From positions 62,001 through 126,000 of the forward strand of contig JAHLYQ010000031.1 in NCBI GenBank assembly GCA_025127975.1: 64,000 bases of DNA. The letters run 5' to 3'. The notes beneath the pieces are model-generated. The model was not told the origin of the DNA. It searched no databases and worked only from the letters and a program-made list of their open reading frames with translations. Made by a program: the position numbers and the translations under genes. This document shows, one piece after another, positions 17,180 through 24,879 of this stretch; the first letter of the stretch is position 1, and every line of letters starts with the position of its first letter. Source of the stretch: Synechococcus sp. CS-1331 (GTDB lineage: Bacteria > Cyanobacteriota > Cyanobacteriia > PCC-6307 > Cyanobiaceae).

Positions 17180-17857
17180 TTGCCAAAGAAGCGCCAGCTG
17201 CTCAACAACCCCTTTCTGGCTACCCTGACAGGGATTTTGCTTAATTGTTACGGCGAATTGGTGCGTCGCACTTCCAGGATTCGGATCCAAGCCGATCCAG
17301 AAGTAGACCGCCTGTTGTATGAAGCAAACGCGCCGATTATCTATGCAATCTGGCACTGCCACGTTTTCTTCTTGCCGCTCGTGCGTCTCTATGCAGGCAA
17401 GCCGATTTCCGTTCTTCTAAGTTCCCATCGAGATGCCCAAATCGTCGGGGTAGCTGCCCGGATGCGTGGTCTTGAACTGGTGGAAGGCTCCTCCACCCGT
17501 GGCGGCACCCGCGCCTATCGCCAGTTGCTGGCCCTCCTGCGGGGGGGGGATTCGGTGTGCATTACCCCCGATGGCCCCAAGGGTCCTGCCTTGAAGTTGA
17601 AAGCAGGCATTGTTCAGCTTGCTCAGAAATCTGGTTGTGCTGTGGTTCCTGTGGCTGCGGCCTGCACGCGGATGCGCAGGATAAAAACCTGGGATCGAAC
17701 CCTTCTACCCCTGCCCTTTGGGCGTTGCGTGTTGGAGCTGGGCCCTCCGATTTACATCACTGCTGAGAGCCCTCTGGATGATCAGCTGGCCCAGTTGGCT
17801 GCTGCTCTCAATGAAACGAGCCATCGTGTGGCAGGGAACCTCCTCGCGTCGGCTTGA
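17180..17857 (+). CDS. DUF374 lysophospholipid-acyltransferase-like protein, possible LpxJ-type lipid A acyltransferase
   Basis: The 225-residue protein matches DUF374: IYAIWHCHVFFLPLV, LLSSHRDAQIVG, VEGSSTRGGTRAYRQLLALL and VCITPDGPKGPALKLKAGIV in family order. DUF374 includes LpxJ of Helicobacter/Campylobacter, a late acyltransferase that adds a secondary acyl chain to lipid A. Its position directly before waaA, lpxK, lpxB and msbA makes an LpxJ-like role attractive; this is inference. The start is TTG 17180 with no clear ribosome binding site. The first half is visibly richer in A/T-ending codons than the flanking psb genes, consistent with a different history. The next gene starts at most 13 bp after its stop. 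Confidence 0.87.
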   Translation: MPKKRQLLNNPFLATLTGILLNCYGELVRRTSRIRIQADPEVDRLLYEANAPIIYAIWHCHVFFLPLVRLYAGKPISVLLSSHRDAQIVGVAARMRGLELVEGSSTRGGTRAYRQLLALLRGGDSVCITPDGPKGPALKLKAGIVQLAQKSGCAVVPVAAACTRMRRIKTWDRTLLPLPFGRCVLELGPPIYITAESPLDDQLAQLAAALNETSHRVAGNLLASA

Positions 17858-17870
17858 ACGCTCCGCAGCT

Positions 17871-19127
17871 GTGAAGGGCAGTGCCCTGCTTTTGCTGTTC
17901 CGGCTGGTCGCCCTGCTGCTCACCCCGCTGCTGTTGGCGGTACTGATCTGGCGCCTGCTGCACGGCAAGGAGGATCCTCGCCGGCTCGGCGAGCGGCTGG
18001 GCCTAAGCGGGTGTCCCCGCCCCCCTGGCCAGTTGGTGTGGCTGCATGCTGCCAGCGTGGGTGAGTTGATCAGCCTGTTGCCCTTGCTGCAGCAGTTGGA
18101 AGGGGTGTCTGGTCCCAGCATGCTGCTGACCACGGGCTCGCGAAGTTCGGCCGAGTTGGCGAGCCGCCGCCTGGGGGCTGGGGTGGTTCACCAATATGTG
18201 CCCCTGGATCACTGGTTGAGTTTTGCCCTCTTTCGCCGCCATTGGCGGCCCGATCTGGGCGTGCTTGCGGAGGCTGAACTCTGGCCTGAGCTGATCCACG
18301 CCATGCCCAGGCCCCTGCTGATCAATGCCCGCATGAGTGGGCGTTCCTTTCGGCGCCATCAGCTGCAGCCTTGGTTCGCCGCTTGGTTGCTGGCACGATT
18401 TCAGGCCATTTTGGCCCAGTCGCCCCAGGATGGTGAGCGCTTTCGGCGTCTGGGGGGCCGCCAGGTGCGGGCAGTGGGGTCCACCAAGCTCGATGCGGAG
18501 CCGCCCAGGGCTGATCCGGCGATCGTGGCAAAGCTGGCCCAAGCGTTCGCCTGCCGTCCGGTGCTGCTGCTGGCCAGTAGCCATGCCGGCGAGGATGTTG
18601 CCCTGCTGGCCGTCTACCCGGAGCTGCGACGCAGGCTGCCGGCCCTAGCCCTGTTGCTGGTACCCCGTCACCCGCAGCGGGCCCATGAGGTGGCTGCGGC
18701 TGCGGCCCGTGATGGCCTGGCCGTGCGCTGTTGGGGCGAGCTGGCCGGGGGCGCCCCCGCCCAGGCCCTCGATGTGGTGGTGGCCGATCGGATTGGGGAA
18801 ATGGGCGCCTGGATCCAGGCCTCCCGAGTTGTGGTGATGGGGGGCAGCTTCGCTTTGGGTGGGCGGGCCATAGGCGGCCACAACCCGCTCGAGCCGCTTC
18901 GGCTCGGCCGCCCGGTGCTGTGTGGTCCCGATATGGCCAACTTCGCCGATCTCACAGAGGAGCTCATTGACACAGGTTGGTTGCTTCAGTGCGCCGATCT
19001 CCCCCAGCTCTGGCAGGCGGTGGCGGCTCACCCGGCCTGGGCGGCTCTGCCCCAGGGGCCGCCGCCAGAGTTCCAGGGCCCCAGCCGCCTCATCGCTGCC
19101 CTGATCCGTGCGGAGCTCAAGGCCTGA
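17871..19127 (+). CDS. waaA: 3-deoxy-D-manno-octulosonic acid (Kdo) transferase
   Basis: About 418 residues. A GT30 glycosyltransferase that adds Kdo from CMP-Kdo to lipid IVA at the inner membrane. Landmarks are an N-terminal membrane helix (LLLLFRLVALLLTPLLLAVL), RLGERLG, WLHAASVGELISLLPLL, LLTTGSRSSAEL, DLGVLAEAELWPELI, NARMSGRSFRR, GSTKLDAE and GGHNPLEPLRLGRPVLCGP. Start GTG 17871 places the membrane helix at the N-terminus as in homologues; ATG 17814 is in frame but overlaps the upstream gene by 44 bp. Its stop overlaps lpxK by one base (TGATG). Presence of a Kdo transferase implies CMP-Kdo supply genes elsewhere. Confidence 0.93.
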   Translation: MKGSALLLLFRLVALLLTPLLLAVLIWRLLHGKEDPRRLGERLGLSGCPRPPGQLVWLHAASVGELISLLPLLQQLEGVSGPSMLLTTGSRSSAELASRRLGAGVVHQYVPLDHWLSFALFRRHWRPDLGVLAEAELWPELIHAMPRPLLINARMSGRSFRRHQLQPWFAAWLLARFQAILAQSPQDGERFRRLGGRQVRAVGSTKLDAEPPRADPAIVAKLAQAFACRPVLLLASSHAGEDVALLAVYPELRRRLPALALLLVPRHPQRAHEVAAAAARDGLAVRCWGELAGGAPAQALDVVVADRIGEMGAWIQASRVVVMGGSFALGGRAIGGHNPLEPLRLGRPVLCGPDMANFADLTEELIDTGWLLQCADLPQLWQAVAAHPAWAALPQGPPPEFQGPSRLIAALIRAELKA

Positions 19128-20128
19128 TGCTGCTTGCCACCCCCCGCTTCTGGTACGCCCGGCAGCCCACCCTGCTGGCCCGCCTGCTGCAGCCCCTGGG
19201 CTGGCTCTATGCCTTGGGCGTGCGTTGGCATCGGCGCCACAGCCGCCCAGGCCGGCTGCCTGTGGCCGTGCTGTCGGTCGGCAACATCACCCTGGGCGGC
19301 ACCGGCAAGACACCCCTGGTGATCGCCCTGGCCCAGGAGCTCCAGCGGCGCGGCTTCACGGTGGCCGTGCTGTTGCGGGGCTATGGCGCCAACAGCCGCC
19401 AGCCCAGGCGGGTGGGCTCAACCGATGCAGCGGCCCTGGTGGGCGATGAGGCCCTGGAAATTCAGCGTTCCCTGCCAGGGGTGGCCGTGTGGGTGGGAAG
19501 TGACCGGTTGGCCGGGGGGGCGGCGGCGATCAGCGCAGGCGCCGATCTGCTGCTGCTCGACGATGGGCTGCAGCATTGGCGCCTGGCCCGCGACTGTGAC
19601 ATCAGCGTGCTCGATCGTCGCCATGGCCTGGGCAATCGCCTGGTTTTTCCGGCCGGTCCACTGCGGGAGCCCGTAGATCAGCTGGGGCGCGCCGATCTGC
19701 TTGTGCTTGCCGGTGCTGGTTTGGCCCCAAGGCCACCAAACTGGCCCCTGGAGAAGCCCTGCTTCTCCCTGACTGGTTGGATCGAGCCGCCGGAGCGGTT
19801 GCTGGCAGAGCCCCTGCTGGCCTTCTGCGGCATCGGCCTGCCGGATAAGTTCTTTGCGGCCCTGCGGCAAGCGGATCTGCAGCTGGCTGCCACCGTTGGC
19901 TTCCCAGATCACCACCCCTATGCTGCTGCAGATCTGGAGCGCCTGGAGCGCCGTGCCGACGCCCATGGCGCCACCTTGGTGACCACCTTGAAAGACTGGC
20001 AGCGTCTGCCGGAAGGGTGGGGCAGCCGGGTTGTGGCCCTGCCCCTTGTCCTCGATGCCCAGGTAGTGGCGGAGATCGCCTCGGCGGCCCTGGCCCGGTT
20101 GGGAGCCAGACGGGCTGGAACCACCTGA
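19127..20128 (+). CDS. lpxK: Tetraacyldisaccharide 4'-kinase
   Basis: This 333-residue membrane-associated kinase phosphorylates the 4' position of the lipid A disaccharide using ATP. Features are the P-loop VGNITLGGTGKTPLV (about 51-65), ELQRRGFTVAVLLRGYG, GDEALEIQR, and the LpxK signature LLDDGLQHWRLARDCDI, then CGIGLPDKFFAAL and FPDHHPY near the C-terminus. The start is fixed by the TGATG overlap with waaA; its stop is directly followed by the lpxB ATG. In the Raetz pathway LpxK acts after LpxB and before WaaA, so the gene order does not follow reaction order but the set is coherent. Confidence 0.96.
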   Translation: MLLATPRFWYARQPTLLARLLQPLGWLYALGVRWHRRHSRPGRLPVAVLSVGNITLGGTGKTPLVIALAQELQRRGFTVAVLLRGYGANSRQPRRVGSTDAAALVGDEALEIQRSLPGVAVWVGSDRLAGGAAAISAGADLLLLDDGLQHWRLARDCDISVLDRRHGLGNRLVFPAGPLREPVDQLGRADLLVLAGAGLAPRPPNWPLEKPCFSLTGWIEPPERLLAEPLLAFCGIGLPDKFFAALRQADLQLAATVGFPDHHPYAAADLERLERRADAHGATLVTTLKDWQRLPEGWGSRVVALPLVLDAQVVAEIASAALARLGARRAGTT

Positions 20129-21265
20129 ATGGTTGAGTCTTCTGCCAGAGCCTGCCGGATCCTGTTGGTGGCTGGGGAAGCCTCCGGCGACCTCCATGGG
20201 GGGCACCTAGTGGGGGCGTTCCGCCAGCTTTGCCCCACTGCCGAGGTGGTGGGTGTGGGTGGGGCCCAGCTGGGTGCTGCTGGTATGGAAATCCTGGCGG
20301 ATGTGAACATGCTCTCGGCGGTGGGGCTGGTGGAGATCGCCGGCAGCATTCCGCGCCACTGGCGGGTGATGCGCCTGCTCAAGCAGCAGATGGCACGGCA
20401 TCGCCCGGATCTGGTGGTGCTGGTGGACTATCCAGGCTTCAACCTGATCGTGGCCAGGGAGGCCCACCGCCGGGGCATTCCGGTTTTCTTCTATGTGGCT
20501 CCGCAGGTGTGGGCTTGGGGGAAGGGGCGGGCGCGTCGCATGGCCGGCTTCATCGACCGGTTGGCGGTGATCTTTCCCTTCGAGGAGGCCATCTTCAATG
20601 GCTATGGGCGCCGCTTTGCCAGCTACGTGGGTCACCCCCTGCTCGATGGCCTGGTGGTGAGCTGCGATCGGGCCGGCACCCGTCGTCAACACGGCTTTGA
20701 CGATGTTCAGCCCCTGCTGGTGCTGATGCCAGGCAGCCGCCGCAGCGAGGTGCGGTTGCTGTTGCCAGTGATGCTGCGGGCGGCCGAACTGCTCAGCAAC
20801 GAAGGCTGGCAGGTGGCTCTAGTGCAGGCCCCCACCGTTCCCGAGAGCTACCTGACCCAGGTGGCCGGCGGCAAACTGCAGGTGCCGCTGATTCGAGGCG
20901 ATACCTACAACCTGCTGGCAGCTGCCGATGTCGGCCTGATCGCCTCCGGTACCGCCACCCTGGAGGCTGCCCTGCTGGGCTGCCCTCCGGTGATTGTGTA
21001 CCGCTTCTCCTGGTTCACCTATCTGCTGGCTAGGTTGGTAATTGGGATCCGTTCGATGGGGCTGCCCAATGTGGTGCTCGGCAGGTCGGCCTTTCCGGAG
21101 CTGATCCAGCGCAAGTTCAAGCCCGTTCAGCTGGCCCAGGCGGTGCGTGACCTGGCGGCGCGGCGCGGCTTGAACAGGCAGCTAATTGACGAACTGCGCT
21201 CGAAGATGGGGGTGGCGGGCGCCTCGGAGCGCGCTGCCAACCTGATGCTTGAGCTGCTGCGATGA
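20129..21265 (+). CDS. lpxB: Lipid-A-disaccharide synthase
   Basis: This 378-residue GT19 enzyme condenses UDP-diacylglucosamine with lipid X to form the beta-1,6 disaccharide precursor of lipid A. The family motifs are VAGEASGDLHGG, GVGGAQLGAAGME, LVVLVDYPGFNL, FFYVAPQVWAWGKGRARRM, FPFEEAIF, YVGHPLLD, LMPGSRRSEV and ASGTATLEAALLGCPPVIVYR. The ATG directly follows the lpxK stop and its TGA overlaps the first ATG of msbA (ATGA), so the four genes waaA-lpxK-lpxB-msbA are tightly coupled. Confidence 0.97.
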   Translation: MVESSARACRILLVAGEASGDLHGGHLVGAFRQLCPTAEVVGVGGAQLGAAGMEILADVNMLSAVGLVEIAGSIPRHWRVMRLLKQQMARHRPDLVVLVDYPGFNLIVAREAHRRGIPVFFYVAPQVWAWGKGRARRMAGFIDRLAVIFPFEEAIFNGYGRRFASYVGHPLLDGLVVSCDRAGTRRQHGFDDVQPLLVLMPGSRRSEVRLLLPVMLRAAELLSNEGWQVALVQAPTVPESYLTQVAGGKLQVPLIRGDTYNLLAAADVGLIASGTATLEAALLGCPPVIVYRFSWFTYLLARLVIGIRSMGLPNVVLGRSAFPELIQRKFKPVQLAQAVRDLAARRGLNRQLIDELRSKMGVAGASERAANLMLELLR

Positions 21266-21293
21266 AAGCTGAGATGAAAGCTGAGATGAAAGG
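21262..21293 (+). repeat. 12-bp tandem repeat at the msbA start
   Basis: The unit ATGAAAGCTGAG lies at 21262-21273 and again at 21274-21285, and a third partial copy (ATGAAAGG) begins at 21286. Each unit supplies an in-frame ATG, and the first also supplies the lpxB stop. Change in copy number would add or remove a start codon without shifting the frame. Confidence 0.9.
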
Positions 21294-23025
21294 CCCCCTG
21301 CTGTCTCGCTTCCTGGCCTACGGAAGGCGCTATCTGTGGCCCCTTTTCAGCCTGGCGCTGCTGTTCAATTTTGCCTACGGGGCCTCGACCGCCTTCGTGC
21401 CCTTGGTGATCCGCTTCCTGTTTGACGACATCCTGCCCTCCAATGACAGGGGCCGTCTCTACCTGGCCCCTGTCGTCATTGTTGGTGTGATCGCCCTGCG
21501 GGCGGTATCCCAGTTCGTGGGCACCTATCTCACCGAGTCGGTGGGCCAGAGGATCACTGCCGATCTGCGCACGGACATGGCAACCAAGGTGCTCGAGCTG
21601 CCCCAGGCCTATGTGGATAGTCATCCTTCAACCGTGCTGGTGTCTCGGGTTCTGACGGATGTGGATCTAGTCAAGTCTGGCCTGGTGGATGGGTTCTCTT
21701 CCCTGATAAAGGATGGATTGACCCTGATTGCACTGGTGACCGTGGCCTTTTATCAGGACTGGCTGCTGTCCGTGCTCGCCTTCATTCTTTTCCCCTTAGG
21801 GGTCTATCCGGTGCTGCGTTCCTCCAAGAAGGTGCGCCATCATTCCAAAGCGGGCCAGACCCGTCTTGCCCGTTTGGCGGCCTACCTACAGGAGGCCCTG
21901 GTGGGCTCAAGGGTGGTGAAAATCTTCGGCATGCAGGCCTATGAACTGGGCCGTTTTCAGGAGGAGAACAATTCTGTTTTGGCTTCGGCTTTGCGCACCT
22001 CCAGGGCCAAGCTGATCAACCAGCCGCTGATGGAATTTTTGGGCGCTGTGGGTTTCAGTGCAGTGCTGGTTTATGGGGGCGAGACTGTGCTTGCCGGCGA
22101 CCGTACTACCGGCAGTTTCTTCGCTTTCCTCACTTCGCTCTATCTCTGTTATGCCCCTTTCAAGGGTATTGCCAGGTCAAACGCCACCCTCCAGCAGGGC
22201 CTATCGGCGGCGGAGGAGCTGTTCACCATCCTCGATGTAGAGGTTGAGCCGAGCGATCCTCTGCGGCCCCAGCCCCTCAAGGGTTTCGAGCAGGGCCTGA
22301 AGGCTGAGCAGGTGAGCTTCGCCTATGGGCAGGATGAGGTGATATCCAGCCTGGATCTCGAGGTGCCCTGTGGTGCAACCGTGGCTCTGGTGGGTCCAAG
22401 TGGGGGTGGCAAGAGCACGATCATCGATCTCTTTTGTCGCTTCCACGATCCCCAGCGGGGTCGACTGACGATTGACGGCATCGATTTGAGGCAGGTGGCT
22501 CAGGCTGATCTGCGCGCCCTCATCTCCGTGGTCGATCAGAATACTTTTCTGTTCAATGACAGCGTCGCCAACAACATCGCCTATGGCCACGCCGAGGCTT
22601 CAGCTGAGACGATCGAGGCAGCAGCCCGGGCCGCCAATGCCCACAATTTCATAGTGCAGTTACCCCAGGGCTATGAAACCCCAATTGGTGAGAATGGCAC
22701 CATGCTCTCTGGCGGACAGCGTCAGCGCATCGCCATTGCCAGGGCCCTGATCAAGAACGCCCCGATCCTCTTCCTGGATGAGGCCACATCGGCTCTGGAT
22801 TCCGCCTCAGAGCAGCTGGTCCAGGAAGCGCTCGACCGCTTGATGCAGCATCGCACGACCTTGGTGGTGGCGCACCGGCTCTCCACCATCGTCAATTCCG
22901 ATCGGATCTGTGTGATTGAAGCAGGCAGACTGGTTGAGGCCGGCACCCACAGCGAGCTCCTGGCTAGGGGCGGTCGCTATGAGTCCCTATTTTCCACCCA
23001 GTTTGCAAGGGCTGGAACTCCTTAG
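21262..23025 (+). CDS. msbA: Lipid A export ABC transporter, ATP-binding/permease (MsbA-like)
   Basis: This 587-residue type I ABC exporter half-transporter has six predicted helices in the first 320 residues and a nucleotide-binding domain with Walker A GPSGGGKST (near 377), Q-loop ISVVDQNTFLF, signature LSGGQRQRIA (near 482), Walker B ILFLDEATSALD and switch VVAHRLSTI. Context after lpxB argues for the lipid A flippase MsbA rather than a drug exporter; sequence alone cannot settle it. The start region is an exact tandem repeat: ATGAAAGCTGAG occurs twice and is followed by another ATGAAAG, giving three in-frame ATG codons (21262, 21274, 21286) and an N-terminus MKAEMKAEMKG. The first ATG overlaps the lpxB stop. 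Confidence 0.92.
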   Translation: MKAEMKAEMKGPLLSRFLAYGRRYLWPLFSLALLFNFAYGASTAFVPLVIRFLFDDILPSNDRGRLYLAPVVIVGVIALRAVSQFVGTYLTESVGQRITADLRTDMATKVLELPQAYVDSHPSTVLVSRVLTDVDLVKSGLVDGFSSLIKDGLTLIALVTVAFYQDWLLSVLAFILFPLGVYPVLRSSKKVRHHSKAGQTRLARLAAYLQEALVGSRVVKIFGMQAYELGRFQEENNSVLASALRTSRAKLINQPLMEFLGAVGFSAVLVYGGETVLAGDRTTGSFFAFLTSLYLCYAPFKGIARSNATLQQGLSAAEELFTILDVEVEPSDPLRPQPLKGFEQGLKAEQVSFAYGQDEVISSLDLEVPCGATVALVGPSGGGKSTIIDLFCRFHDPQRGRLTIDGIDLRQVAQADLRALISVVDQNTFLFNDSVANNIAYGHAEASAETIEAAARAANAHNFIVQLPQGYETPIGENGTMLSGGQRQRIAIARALIKNAPILFLDEATSALDSASEQLVQEALDRLMQHRTTLVVAHRLSTIVNSDRICVIEAGRLVEAGTHSELLARGGRYESLFSTQFARAGTP

Positions 23026-23237
23026 GGAATTTCCCATAGACGCTTTTCCCTTTTTGGGTTTGCTCCTGGCTTTTGCTTTTAGCTTTTGATTGGGCGTTTG
23101 CCTTGTTGTTTGATTTGCTGTTGGCGACCAAAGCTGCTGGCAACCTATTGCCCTTTTGGTGATAGCATGGGAAGGCTATCTAGCTGTTGGCAGCGAAAGT
23201 GAACGATTCGGTAGATCAGCCTGGTGACCAGGGGGCT

Positions 23238-23513
23238 ATGGACACCTCCGCCATGACCGATGATCAAATTGTTTCTCAAATTGCAGGCCTCATCCGCAAA
23301 TGCGTCCCTGATGCCCAGGCGGTTGCGATTGGCATGGATTCCAGGCTGGTGGAAGATATTGGCATTGACTCCCTGGGCGCCTACGAATTAATTATGGAAG
23401 CGGAAGACCTTTTCCATATTGAAATCACTGATTCCCAGGTTGAAGGCATAAAGACAATCGCCGACCTGATTGCCATCGTGCGTGGGCCTATCGTGCAAGG
23501 GCCCAATGCCTGA
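23238..23513 (+). CDS. Acyl carrier protein, second/specialised copy
   Basis: About 91 residues. The phosphopantetheine attachment motif is DIGIDSLGAYELI with Ser45, and the acidic helix II (MEAEDLFHIEI) is typical of ACPs. ATG 23238 follows AGGGGGCT; ATG 23253 and an upstream TTG 23187 are other options. The usual housekeeping ACP has DSLD at the motif, here DSLG, and the gene is clearly richer in A/T codons than its neighbours. Its stop overlaps the ketoacyl synthase gene by 8 bp, so the two probably make a dedicated acyl chain. Placement after msbA suggests, as in rhizobial AcpXL clusters, that the chain is destined for lipid A; unproven. Confidence 0.92.
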   Translation: MDTSAMTDDQIVSQIAGLIRKCVPDAQAVAIGMDSRLVEDIGIDSLGAYELIMEAEDLFHIEITDSQVEGIKTIADLIAIVRGPIVQGPNA

Positions 23514-24756
23514 ATCCTTGTCGGCTCAAGTTGCCGTAACTGGATTGGGCTGTATCTGTCCCCTGGGAAATACTCCGGAGGCTGCCTACTCCGCCTACGC
23601 TCGAGGTGATACGGGAATCAGCTTGCTTGCTGAGCCCTGGGCCGAAACTTTCAAGTCCAGGATTGGTGGTTTAGTCAAATTAGATATGGTGGCTGAGCTG
23701 GGTGATTACCTGGTTAGTCGTCTGGATCGTTTTAGCCAGTTTGCCCTGCTTGCATCTAGGCAGGCCTGGAATGCAAGTGGTTTGCATAATTCGGGCCTTG
23801 CCCCCGAGCGACTGGCCGTAGTTATGGCCACTGGAATTGGCGGAATTAATACCATGCTTGAGCAGCATCAAAGGCTCATCTCCGGTGCCAAGCGACTCCA
23901 CCCGCTGGGCATCGCCATGGCCATGCCCAACGCTGCCACAGCGCAGATCTCGATGGAAATAGGAGCCTGCGGGGGAGCCCATGCGCCTGTTTCAGCCTGT
24001 GCAGGTGGTGCTGAGGCGATTGCATGGGGGTTGATGTTGCTCGAAGCTAGAAAAGTTGATGCCGTGCTTGTGGGGGGAGCTGAATCTGCAATCCATCCCC
24101 TCGCGATCCGGGGATTTTCAGAGATGCGTGCCCTCTCTTCAAGACTTGACGATCCAGCCTCTTCATGTCGCCCGTTTGCCGCAGATCGTCAGGGCTTTGT
24201 CCTGAGTGAAGGGGCTGGGGCAATTGTGCTCGAACGACTGGAGGATGCCAGGGCCCGGCATGCGGACGTGCAGGCGCTGCTGATGGGTGCCGGGATGACG
24301 AGTGACGCGCACCATCTGGCTACACCCCATCCCGAGGGAGTGCACGCAGCCAGGGCGATCAGTTTGGCCCTGCGGGATGCGGATATATCAGCTCAGGATG
24401 TGAACTTCATCAGCGCCCACGCAACCGGTACCCGGATCGGAGATCTAGCTGAATCCCGGGCGATTGAAACTGCTTTTGGTGCCTCTATCCAGGATCTTTG
24501 GGTCACCGCTCCCAAGGGAGCCCTGGGCCATCTGCTGGGTGGAGCTGGTTCGGTGGAATCGGTCTTGACAATAAAGGCCCTTCAGGCTGGCGTTGTGCCG
24601 GTGAGCGTTAACTCAACCCCGCGGGATCCGGAGATAGGTCTGAATATTCCCACGGCATCTGAGCCCTGTCTGGTGCATCTTTCCCAGCGTTTTGCCATAA
24701 AAAATACATTTGGTTTTGGCGGCCATAATGTATCTCTTGTGTGGGCAAGTGCCTAG
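23506..24756 (+). CDS. 3-oxoacyl-[acyl-carrier-protein] synthase II-like (KAS II)
   Basis: The 416-residue condensing enzyme has the full KAS triad: Cys165 in SACAGGAEA, His305 in SAHATGTRIGD and His342 in GALGHLLGGAGSVE, with Lys337 just before. KAS II enzymes elongate acyl-ACP with malonyl-ACP. The motifs around the His and Cys differ from ordinary FabF (which usually has TACATG and NAHGTST), so this is likely a divergent paralogue of the housekeeping enzyme. ATG 23506 overlaps the ACP stop by 8 bp. It is the last gene of the lipid A block; 123 bp separate it from the carotenoid oxygenase. Base composition is lower in GC than flanking genes, hinting at acquisition. Confidence 0.93.
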   Translation: MPESLSAQVAVTGLGCICPLGNTPEAAYSAYARGDTGISLLAEPWAETFKSRIGGLVKLDMVAELGDYLVSRLDRFSQFALLASRQAWNASGLHNSGLAPERLAVVMATGIGGINTMLEQHQRLISGAKRLHPLGIAMAMPNAATAQISMEIGACGGAHAPVSACAGGAEAIAWGLMLLEARKVDAVLVGGAESAIHPLAIRGFSEMRALSSRLDDPASSCRPFAADRQGFVLSEGAGAIVLERLEDARARHADVQALLMGAGMTSDAHHLATPHPEGVHAARAISLALRDADISAQDVNFISAHATGTRIGDLAESRAIETAFGASIQDLWVTAPKGALGHLLGGAGSVESVLTIKALQAGVVPVSVNSTPRDPEIGLNIPTASEPCLVHLSQRFAIKNTFGFGGHNVSLVWASA

Positions 24757-24879
24757 GGCTATTCAGCCATCAAGTTCTTAATGGGAATTGAGCCCCCCTG
24801 CGCCAAGGTGATCAACGCGGTTGGGAGGGCAAACCGCTAGAAAGATTTCAGATTAAAACTCCTTGCTTCCCAGCCCAGC

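Noticed and set aside
21262..23025. MsbA-like protein as a multidrug exporter
   Set aside because: Sequence alone permits this, but the ATGA overlap with lpxB and the lipid A neighbours make a lipid A flippase more probable.
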